Below, piece after piece: positions 36,851 to 45,882 of a DNA stretch of 64,000 nucleotides; the stretch's first letter is position 1, and each line of letters starts with the position of its first letter. The notes under the pieces are model-generated. The model was not told where the DNA came from and searched no databases. It saw only the letters and a list, made by a program, of their open reading frames with translations. The DNA comes from Daphnia pulex (lineage: Eukaryota > Arthropoda > Branchiopoda > Diplostraca > Daphniidae). The stretch is taken from contig NC_060024.1 in NCBI RefSeq assembly GCF_021134715.1, positions 2,666,001-2,730,000 on the forward strand, in the 5' to 3' direction. The position numbers and the translations under genes are program-made.

Positions 36851-39320
36851 GGAGACAAATTAATTCTTAGAACTCGCTTCTTTGCTTGACTGTTTGGTAA
36901 TGTCGGCAGTTCCGGTTCCCTTTACGAAGGAATAACAGAGTTGTGTGGCAAAAGGATGTCCGCATCTTCATGATCGTTGAAAAACCAAATTAATAACAAA
37001 TAACGCTCGTGGAAAGAAGATTGTAATTTCTTTTTTACCTTCTTGGCATTGGTAATTTGGTGAAAGAGATTATGTGTCAAATGGGAACGGAGGAGGGGAG
37101 GTAACAGAAGACACATTAATTGTTTGCATCGTCTTCTTGGCTGCTCCTGATTTTAGATCTTTTGTTATCCTTTTCATTTACGACACCTTCTGTTTCAAGT
37201 CTCTCTCTGTTTTTTCCTTTTTAATATCGATTTGCTGTCCTTTATTTTGTCTCGAATTTTACTTTTTTCGTTTTTCCTGGTCAAAGCACATAGTTTTTTT
37301 TTGTATATTTTGAACTATTTTATACCGGTTTCTCTATATTTTCTTCCTCTTCTTTTGTCTTTTTGTCTGATTTCCTTTTATTTGTTCCTGTTTTTTTCTC
37401 TTTTCACTCTTTCAACTGTTTCTTTTTCTGTTATAAATATAATATTTAGGAATGGTAATAATTACAGAATGTTATGAGCATACTGTTTTCCTACCTTCTT
37501 CAATGGGCTTTCTCTTGTCAGGATTCTCATGAAGTACTTATTCATTTTCATTGTCTTGGTCGATTTCTTTTTCTTTGCTAAACTAGATTAGAAATATTTT
37601 CATGTGGTCATTGACCATTCTTTAAGATTACGTTGGTAAGTAGGCCAACAATTAGTATGAAGTTGATATCCGCTGACGTTCAGCGAGTATATAACCATGT
37701 AAATGCACTGTATCAGGGGTCTCTTGCAGTAAAAAGTCGAATACAAGCCAGTACGTACAATATTAGCACAACTATAAAAGTAGGTATAAAAACATGTTAA
37801 AACCTGTTCTCTTCCTTATGCTTTTTCTCTCGAGCCATACGCCATTTTATGCACAAAACTCATGTATTTTCACTGAAAACCTTTTTTCATTGAAAATATT
37901 TACTCATCTCAATACATTTGTCAAACACCTTATTTTGTGTTCCAGTATCGATGCCACAGTTGGTTTGTAAGATTGACGTCTTCTGATTTCGCGTATTTAA
38001 TTTCACCACCACTGGTAAACAAGAATTTTGTGTGATGATAACTTCCGTTGGAATAGTGAATCAAAAGAATTATCGGAGCATTGAATTTTTTGTCAATGTC
38101 AGAAAATTTTGTGTTAATGCTCTCGTGGAAGTGTGTGGCAGTCCAGTATTTTCGCCATTATATAGTTGTCCACGTTTTTTTTCAAGTATTTTTTTAAATA
38201 AAATTTATTTAATAATATAAAAAATTTAAAATCTTAAAAAATTTACAGAAAACAAATTACCTTTGAACAGATTAATTCTCATTCGTCTTTGTTTAAATTG
38301 TCTTCCCATAATAGTTTTAGGTGTGGAGACTGTTTTTACCATCGAATTACGGCTTCATCTAGCCTCTTTCCTGCCAGATCTGGTCCATCATGATCTATTT
38401 CAGAATCATTGAGTGAATAAGAATATGTGAGGAATGAAGAGGCTTCCATGTTTTGGTTTTGAATGCGTATGGTGAAAGAATCTACAAGTTAAGCAGCCGT
38501 TAAAAGTGAGAAAAATTTAATAAATGATAAAATTCTTTGACATAATTTACATAAATCTTGTGTTAAGAGTTGCAGTAAGCAACCATGTGACAGGATCAAC
38601 GAGTTCTTGTTTCTCAAAAAGACATTTTTACGTCTGTGAAGACCATTTCAATATTTGTCACTTTGAAAAATGTCATCCGATGCAATTTTATTAGTCATAT
38701 TTCACTTCATATTATTACACTAGGTTGAGAACTTAACTTACTGTAAAAGTGATGAAAGAAAAAAAAAATATGTTGAACAAAATTTCTTACGGAAGGTCTT
38801 TTTCCGAGGCAATGAAGACAATAGCCAGTGTATCAAAACAATCAGATGGTATCTTTTCACAAGAACAACGACTTAGCTTCCACAAATTTGATTGTTTTTC
38901 TTGTTCTAGAAATTTTACTTCTCTTTTAGTAAGCTTTCACTTCAGTTACGCCCTTTTTCACTCTATCGATGAAGCCGACCTTAAACAGCCAGGGCATGTT
39001 TGCATCCCCTAGCACATATTACACAGTCAAGGCATATAGCGGAATTTATTTTAGAATTAGTAGGGTCTATTTCAGTTTGAACCCAATAAGTTTCACTATG
39101 GAAATTTTTCAGGGTCGTTGATTGCCTGTCCTTTAATTGAACATATCCTGAATTTCCCAGGTTATGTTCAATAACTGTTATGTCGTTTTAGTTGTATTGG
39201 TTGTTATGTTGTTTCCCCAATTGAACAATAGCTGAATTTTCATATTACTCACTGCCATTTCTCGTTGTTTTTACAAAAAGTATTTTCGGAGTAATGAAGT
39301 TGGCATTTTTTTTAAATCAG
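36851..39320. other. Pyrimidine-rich and AT-rich stretch, no clear gene
   Basis: 37120-37440 is strongly T/C-rich on the plus strand, which makes long hydrophobic chance frames. An open frame at 38749-39012 starts with a plausible ATG (basic MKEKKNMLNKISYGRSF...) but lacks homology I recognise. Nothing else was seen. Confidence 0.4.
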
Positions 39321-39814
39321 AAAACATAGGAATAAAGTATATTACCTAACGAAATGGAAAAACTACGACGCGGAATTCAACTCGTGGGAGCCCATCGAAA
39401 ATTTGCAACACTGCTTGGATAAATTGAAACAATTTCGTAGAAGGTGAGTAATAAACGAAATTAATAAAAAATTGTAATAAATAATGTTTCATTTTTTTAA
39501 TTAGATTTAAAAACAGTGGAAGAACTGTTAAGAAAAGATCTGATGCAGAATTCAAACAGCACCAGTGGGAGCTAAGAAGACGAAACATCCCTGATCTTAT
39601 TCGATCTCACTCACCAGAATCAAGCAAACGACCTCTGGAATCCGTGTCGTCGTCGATCGCAGATCGCTCCGACGTCGTCATGAGTAAGGAATTGGCCATT
39701 ATTGACGATTCCAGCAGGCGATCTTCAGCGGAAAAAGAGTCACCAGAAGTAGCTGTTCCGTCACTGGGTCAATTGAAGATACAACAGATACATAACGCAG
39801 GATTCATGGCTTGA
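39321..39814 (+). CDS. Chromodomain protein, C-terminal exons
   Basis: Two exons with good splice sites: 39321-39443 (acceptor AAATCAG, donor AAG|GTGAG) and 39505-39814 (acceptor TTAATTAG, stop TGA). The first encodes KVYYLTKWKNYDAEFNSWEP then IENLQHCLDKLKQF, the second half of a chromodomain: an aromatic-cage Trp in KW, the W of SWEP, and the closing helix. Chromodomains bind methylated histone tails. The rest is basic and Ser-rich (VKKRSDAEFKQHQWELRRR...), ending QIHNAGFMA. The first half of the domain, with the first aromatic residue, should lie in an upstream exon that I did not find. The gene may be an HP1-like host gene or part of a retroelement. Confidence 0.6.
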
Positions 39815-39965
39815 ATTCAATTTGTATCTCAATATATCGCTCTTAATGCCAAAAAAATTGACTTAGCTGCCTAAAGAAGAAGGTTTATTTTTTTTATTCA
39901 TTTATTTTTCATTAATTAATTTCATTTATTTTCATAATTTTCGTTATTTATGTGAGAAGCCTAAA

Positions 39966-40346
39966 TTGCCTGCTCCGTCGATTCCTTCATCTTCCGCCTT
40001 CCTTTCTTTTCCAGAGCAACAACATGATCCACCTCAACAGGCCTGGAGCAAATCACCGAGTCCAGCACAGGATGGTGGTGGTTCACACAACAAGGAAAGA
40101 GTCGTCCCGGCCGTCTATGTGGAGAAACATGCGGTGGCTGCTTCGACAACATATTTCGGCAAGCGCAGTAGATAACAAGAACAAAATTCGCCGAAATATA
40201 TAAGGACGTGCTACAACTGTCACGTAAAAGGAAATTTTGCAAAAGATTGTACCAATTCCCCATCTGGATTGGGTGGCGGTATGGTGTCATGTCGGAGCCG
40301 TACATCTTGCTATGATAAGGAATGTCGCGATCCATCCAATGTCTAA
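39966..40346 (+). pseudogene. Gag-like zinc-knuckle fragment
   Basis: A Pro/Ser/Gln-rich frame (PAPSIPSSSAFLSFPEQQ...) runs to a TAA at 40173-40175 and, in the same frame, continues as CYNCHVKGNFAKDC followed by a Ser/Gly-rich stretch to TAA 40344-40346. The cysteine spacing is that of a CCHC zinc knuckle (C-x2-C-x4-H-x4-C), but the His position is Asn. Zinc knuckles of this type bind nucleic acid in retroelement Gag proteins and some host RNA-binding proteins. The internal stop and the lost His suggest a relic. Its position just after the chromodomain exons may be coincidental. Confidence 0.45.
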
Positions 40347-40653
40347 TAATATGGATATCTACTATGGAAATGTTTTTTGAAACTGCTTAATCAATCCCGT
40401 TCAGGAGACGGTGGGACATAATGAACACGGTAGGGTAAAAGAATGACGAAATTAAAGTTCTTGAAAGTCTTAAATCCATAAGGGGATTTTTTTCTCATCA
40501 CTTTATCTTGAGAATTTTTATTAATTTATAACTTGAAACCAAGCTTTCTTCGTTATCCCCCATCCCCCACGACGCAAAGAAAGTAAAAAATGAGATTGAA
40601 GTAGGCCTATATCCTTTTATCATGCGATGTACCCTTGATATCGTATGCGGTTA

Positions 40654-41742
40654 GCGGCCGTTCAAATACGACTTCACGACCGTATAGGGGGGAGGGGGTT
40701 GGTCTTAATTTGACGGGAGTGTGACGAGGGGAGGGGGGGGGGGGGTTGGCAACATGAGAAGTCCTAAGAAAAAACAAAAAAACATGTGCTGCCATAATGG
40801 CTTTTTTGCAGGATCCACGTTTTAAGAAAAGTATTTCTTTTGCCTCTAAGATAACATGTAAGTACTACTAGTTTTTTTTCTTTATCATGTCCTCTCAACT
40901 CTTTTAAAAACCCTTAGATGGTTCAACTTCTAATAATTCAACATCCAATTTCCTTACTGTGCCTGCATTTTTAATAACTGCTGGAGTAAGATACCCCAGT
41001 TTTTTTTTAATGTTTGGTTTACCTTTTTACTAATCATTACACTTTCTCTTTTTTAGGCTTCAACAAGAACACGCTCTGCCTCCTTTGATGCAACACCTAA
41101 TACTCGACAGGCCAACAATGCCAATAATACTCCCAACCAACATATCGAAGAAATCAAAAGCCTCCAAAAGTTTTTGGAGGAGCAGGAGCAGGTGCATGTT
41201 AAGGAGCTTGTGGAATCAAATATAAGTTATCAAGAACTTCAGAAAAACTACGAACAGGCCATGGACAATGATAAAAGATATTCTTACTTTTTTTTATGAC
41301 AACCGTCTCATGTTCTTTCAATTTTTCAGGGTCAAGAACTCCCAAAAAGTATGAATATCTGAGGAAAACTAAAGTAGAAAAGGCAAGTTTGAACTTGTCT
41401 GGCTTACACACACCAACCCACCTCACACCAACCCTCCCTAATAAGGAAGACACAGTCAAAACTGATCAAAAAAGGTGAAGAACATCCAGATCCCACGGTT
41501 GCCTTTGAAATTGAGAAAAAACCCTGGTAGACCTCGAATTGAAGTTAACCAACTAATGTTTTTGAGAAAGATTATTAAAATCTCTCATTTTAAAAAAAGG
41601 AGGGGGGGGGGGTCAAAGTCCTTGTGACGTGGCGTTTAGGGGGGTTCAAGATTTTGTGACGGTCCGTGACGAGGAGGGGAGGAGAGGGGGGGGGGGGTAA
41701 AATGTTCCCAAAAACAGCGTGACGTCGTATTTGAACGTCCCC
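40654..41742. mobile_element. 1.1-kb Harbinger-like element with TTA target duplication
   Basis: The left end reads GCGGCCGTTCAAATACGACT; the right end on the minus strand reads GGGGACGTTCAAATACGACG. Both are followed by TCACG. The trinucleotide TTA flanks both ends (40651-40653 and 41743-41745), the target preference of PIF/Harbinger elements. G-runs lie near both ends (40724-40747; 41601-41610, 41682-41697). No transposase is visible; the interior carries short exons of unknown origin. Superfamily placement is inferred from the 3-bp TTA target and the inverted ends. Confidence 0.65.
40798..41280 (+). CDS. Short multi-exon coding segment inside the Harbinger-like element
   Basis: ATG at 40798 (MAFLQDPRFKKSISFASKIT) ends at donor CAT|GTAAGTAC near 40859. 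A second exon begins after CCCTTAG near 40918 (GSTSNNSTSNFLTVP) and ends at GGA|GTAAGAT. A third exon begins after TTTTTTAG near 41058 (ASTRTRSASFDATPNTRQANN...), ending in a Glu/Lys-rich coiled-coil stretch (HIEEIKSLQKFLEEQEQVHV, ELQKNYEQAMDNDKR). A possible last exon 41332-41480 (SRTPKKYEYLRKT...) follows a pyrimidine-AG, but I see no good donor before it. I do not recognise the protein. It may be a captured host gene fragment or the element's own gene. Confidence 0.45.
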
Positions 41743-42153
41743 TTAGTTCATCATGCTTCTAATAGATTGTACTACTTTTACCCAAGAAAATGTTTTTATT
41801 CGAAAAGCTCCCTTCTGATGGAGGGATGCCCTAGTATCCTCTCTACTGATAGCTAACTGGACCTCACTCATCCCGGCATTATAAGAAACAACCCATACTA
41901 CTGGAGGAGACTCAAGTTCTAGCGTGAAACCCTCCCGTACGACACCCAGAATCCAGGGGTCCGCAGAGATGAGCCTCCAGGCCTTCCAATTATGCTTGAT
42001 CCTTCCCTCCAATAAAATCTGGGCTAACGTGATTCTTATACTCTCGAACAAAATTGACACCCAGGGTGAATCAGTGCTCCGTGTCCGTAACTGTAGAAGG
42101 CTATGATCCCCATCAGGAAATTTTAACAGAAATTTTGTTTTCATTTCTTTCAA
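41743..42153 (-). pseudogene. DIRS-like retrotransposon fragment
   Basis: On the minus strand: LLEGRIKHNWKAWRLISADP then WILGVVREGFTLELESPP, followed by SREDTRASLHQKGAFR. The pattern GR...NW..LT.DPWIL..V..G..L.F...P, then a segment ending LL.KGAI, directly precedes the reverse transcriptase of DIRS-type elements and related crustacean retroelements. The RT itself is not present. The frame stops exactly at the right flank of the Harbinger-like element (41743), which suggests that insertion or deletion there cut it. Protein is certainly non-functional. Confidence 0.5.
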
Positions 42154-42190
42154 CTTCTTTAATTATAGTAGGGCAGTAGGCTATGGCTGA

Positions 42191-42640
42191 AGCTGAAGCT
42201 GTTTTAAAGATTGATGGGATTTCTCAAGGTCCAAATGCTAGCTGTTCATGCCCATTCTGCGTAATATTTTAATTGTGACAATGCATAGTTTGCATACTCA
42301 TTACTTTTAATAACCAAAATATTTTAAAAAATTTTGTTTTAAATTTAGCAGGTAGATTTTAAAGAACGCGAGTCAGAGTTCGACGGGAAAATACATTTAA
42401 TGGTTACTAATTCTTTTACTGTTTTGAATTTGACTAATAATAGAATTCTCCCGATTCTTCACACTTGACTAATTTAGGAAGAAATTGTCCAAAAAGTTCT
42501 GCGGAGGCGCTTACCAAAGAAGGTTCCAATAACTGCATTAATGTTGACAGTTGAACTTCTTCATGGATATTTCCAGCAAGAGTCTGCTTGTCATGGATTT
42601 GAGTATACAACTTGTCGAGTCATTGATGCAATCAAAAGTA
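42191..42640 (+). CDS. Possible exons of an unknown gene
   Basis: Three pieces: ATG near 42183 (MAEAEAVLKIDGISQG), a piece after an acceptor near 42350 (VDFKERESEFDGKIHLM), and one after TAATTTAG near 42479 (EEIVQKVLRRRLPKKVPITA then LMLTVELLHGYFQQES), open for 53 codons up to a possible donor near 42638. The last has the codon pattern of real coding sequence. I do not recognise it. Confidence 0.35.
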
Positions 42641-42649
42641 AATTATCAG

Positions 42650-43490
42650 TAAATTGGTCTTTAGTCTTTACCTTAAGAAATCAACACTGTTAAATAATTT
42701 GCTTATTCATTAACATTTGAAAGAGTAAACCAAACATTTTCCATGGCGAGTAAGGTATTTGAAAGGAATCTCCAAACATGGCTACAAATCCAAAAATTAT
42801 CTAAAAGAGTATAAGAAATGGTTGACATACCCCTTGTTGACAAACCTCCGTTTGATGGTCGGCTTCATTAAAATTAGCTGGAGCGCCATTGTTGCGGCAA
42901 AAGTCATAGGATATTCCCTGCTAACTTTAATTCAGTTACTGTCTTGGCCCTAAAGAATATTTGCCTTTTTTTGCCCTCATGTCATTGAGAATGGTGTCCA
43001 CCATTATTCATTCCTGGTCTGATTGCCACTCTTATCAGTTTATACGAGCCACTCTCTATCCTTTTTCTGTGTGTGTTCCTGTAACCACAAGAACCACACA
43101 TATTGGCATCACACCTATTTCTCACATCGTTCATTTTTCTCCCCTATTCAGTCATTGAATAGAAGATTCATTCACTCTTGCAAGGCTGCTTACAACAGCC
43201 AGGTTACGAGAAATTGCTTCAGGTTCCATCAGCAGGAACCATGAGATCCACCGGAACTGCTCTGATGCTGATGAGGGTACCCTTGTTCAGGGTTGGTGGC
43301 TTTGTTGCTACAGTTCCGGTGGTATCGTTGCCTGCTGCCACCAGAGGACGATGGCGGTAGCTAGGCTGTTAATGCCCCTAAAGAACTGCCCATATTTCAT
43401 CAGTGTTTTTACCGTAGAGAAAAAGCTCATTGTTCTCTTTCATCAACTAAAAAAACCACGTTTGGTCCCACGACGTCACGACGAGCAGAA
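42650..43490. other. No clear gene
   Basis: Several short overlapping frames on both strands, none with splice sites or motifs I can support. CAGGAACC...GGTTCC-like short repeats occur near 43220-43330. Confidence 0.35.
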
Positions 43491-43491
43491 G

Positions 43492-43650
43492 GAAGTAAAG
43501 GAAGAATGACAGGAAAAAAGAGCAAGTACAAGAAGAAGAGCCGGAAGAAGAGCAAGAAGAAGAGCCAGAAGAATAGCCAGAAGAATAGCTAGAAGAAGAG
43601 CTAGAAGAAGAGCCTGAAGAAGAGCAAGAAGAAGAGCAGGAAGACCACAA
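43492..43650 (+). repeat. Purine-rich (GAAGAAGAGCMA) tandem repeat
   Basis: Degenerate repeats of GAAGAAGAGC followed by CAG, CCA or CTA with periods of 12-15 bp. One frame encodes Glu/Pro/Gln-rich peptide (EEEPEEEQ), interrupted by TAG where CAG became TAG; downstream it stays open to a TGA near 43780 (DVEKTGQLAKVQSLNGD). It could be the acidic region of a decayed gene. Confidence 0.6.
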
Positions 43651-43918
43651 CGGAGACGTAGAAAAAACTGGGCAACTTGCTAAGGTGCAAAGTTTAAATG
43701 GTGACAAGAGAAATGGTGTCAGTGAAGACGAAGACGATATTGCACGGGTTGATGTGATGTCAGTGAGGGTGGACAATTGAATTCTGAAACTGTAGCAACC
43801 AATTGTTTTACCGGTTTACCAAAAACAGCAGACGACGGGACAGTTGTTTTTCGTAGAAATGAGGAGGAGTAAGGAGTTAGCTATAAAAAAATTTCCCCGC
43901 ACTGTCATTTTTTAAAAT

Positions 43919-44840
43919 TTGTATCACTATATTTCCTTTTTTAGCAGCCTATCTGGCTATATGGGCTTATATGACAAGTTTTTTGGAGAAGTTGGAGATC
44001 GACTGTTCAAAACGGGAGCTCAAATTCAAGCGGTGTTACTCGAGGGATGGCCAATACTACTTTCCACTGCCACTGAAAACGCGACAAGATGTGATAAAAT
44101 TGGACGCTGAGCTTCCGGTGATAAAGATGGTGGCGTAGTAGAAAGGAAAAAACCGGCTATGAAACGAGCCGCAATCAGGTTGGTCGCAGACGACTTGTCG
44201 ATAAGTATGGACGAATTGCGCCGTCACTTTTTAGTAGTAGATGAAGATAATTATCGACTAGACGATGCTTATAGACTAGTTGATGCCCATCGACTCGCAA
44301 CCCGTAAAAAATACACTTTCACTTGGCAACGTTGCCTATGCAGCGCGGGCTCCACTCTTTAGCCGCGAGGATCTCCAGCACTACCAACTACTGATTGGGG
44401 GGGGGGGGCTGTAGGAGAAATTTCGCGGCTGCCAGCTAAGCTCGAGGTATCCTTGCTGCATCCGCTACGCAGACACTCGCATCGTCAAAGTCAGCGGATT
44501 TGTTGCATTTAAAAGCTTCATCGCATACACGGTTCAACCCACTAACCTCTGTTGGAACATCCGCCCGTTCACAAATCACTGCACCGTTGGGTCGCCCTCT
44601 TAATGATAGGAGTATTTTATAAAACGTGTTTGTTGTGACATACGTGATGCTTATGTTCTAGTCGATAAGCATCACCATAAACTACTACCAAAAAGTGACG
44701 GCGCAATTCGTCCATACTAATTCTGCAACCATGTTGCAATATTAAACATATGATATTACTATTTTTATAAGTTTTTTTTATTTTGTTAAATTGATACATG
44801 AATATCTGCTTGATTGTTGGGTAACGGTTGTAAAACCTCC
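43919..44840. repeat. Inverted-repeat block with short coding relics
   Basis: The sequence at about 44200-44300 (plus), encoding ISMDELRRHFLVV, recurs inverted at about 44640-44735, where the minus strand encodes the same peptide. The arms enclose about 340 bp with a G-run (44397-44407). Upstream, 43944-44110 encodes a frame (GYMGLYDKFFGEVGDRLFKT) followed by GDKDGGVVERKK, which resembles a minus-strand frame near 11600. This looks like a mobile-element relic; ends and family not determined. Confidence 0.45.
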
Positions 44841-45109
44841 AGAACAACTTAGCTGTGGTTGAAGTTTCGATCCAGTTTACTCACCTCAGCCGAAGCCTTT
44901 CTTTTGAGACCATCCATAAAACGACTTTTCTTTCTTGGCGGCTAAACAGTTCAACTGAATTGTAATGGCCGTGTCGTCACTACCCTCGGTGCTTTCATTT
45001 GCATCATTATTGGTAACGAAAAATAAAAAAGATGTAACTAGACGCGAACTCGGGCGAAGTAGCAGTAAAATTTATTGTTTATTTTTACATGGGCTACATA
45101 TCCGGCGAT

Positions 45110-45545
45110 CGTTTTCTAAGCAGGAATTGAACCTAGGATCTATAGTCTAATAGAAATGAACTCTAACCACTACACCCTGTGAGATGTGTTAATAATTATC
45201 ATTCTTTATACATAACAAAACGCGCTATGAGAGGCAGCTGTTCGGCGATCGGATTTACGAAAAAATAACAGACGATTATAAAAGTTGAACCTAGAAAGTT
45301 TAATGTGTCAGTTAGACACTCCAACCACCACACCATATGAGATATAAATTTTATAAAAATTATGCATGATTATATTGCCTTTGATTTTAACCGTCTAGGG
45401 ACTTTATCCGGAAAATCCTAAATGACTGTGACAATCGCCAATCGATTATCGTTACGAAAAAAATATCAGATTACTTAAAGAGTTGAACCTAAGACCAATA
45501 AACTTAAAAACGCCTGAGAGGTGCTTTTACCACTACACTGTGGTT
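45110..45545 (-). repeat. Three tandem tRNA-like segments
   Basis: On the minus strand, A-box-like GTGTAGTGGTTAGAG and B-box-like GGTTCAATTCC occur at 45127-45180. Related pairs lie at 45284-45340 (GGTGTGGTGGTTGGAG, TAGGTTCAAC) and 45482-45542 (CAGTGTAGTGGTAAAAG, TAGGTTCAAC). Spacing of the B boxes is 158 and 198 bp. The acceptor stems do not pair convincingly, so these are pseudo-tRNAs or a tRNA-derived SINE arranged in tandem rather than working tRNA genes. Confidence 0.45.
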
Positions 45546-45882
45546 GATAAGAACTTGTTTGTTATACAATGTTTATCAAGCTATATTTTACTTATCTTAA
45601 ACTTTTAAACTCCCTTATTACAGGATACATCATACCTCATAAAAGAACTGTACTATTGATGTGTATGACATTTGATAATTGTTTATTCACCTTCATTTTT
45701 ATACGAGTGCAATAACGGGACTAAGTACCACTTTAGCTCTTCGTTATCAAATAAGATAGGGGGGAAGGATTCAAGGGAAGAGCCATATATTTTGCCAAGA
45801 TTTCAGACGGCCGTAATACTGAAGTTGCAACGCTGAGGCTACTGCCCGAAAATGTGTGAAACCTGGAAGACACATTAGGTCT

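Noticed and set aside
37120..37480. Long hydrophobic plus-strand frames resembling membrane proteins
   Set aside because: They come from a T/C-rich tract; residues are nearly all Phe, Leu, Ser and Ile in overlapping frames, with no start context or splice sites.
39346..39588. Minus-strand frame of 80 codons
   Set aside because: It is the shadow of the chromodomain exons, which have good splice sites and a recognisable motif on the plus strand.
43447..43776. Ser-rich minus-strand frame of 109 codons
   Set aside because: It is the antisense of the GAAGAAGAGC repeat; low-complexity frame with no other support.
45110..45200. Functional tRNA gene
   Set aside because: A and B boxes are present but acceptor and anticodon stems do not pair convincingly and there is no clean 3' terminator in the right place.
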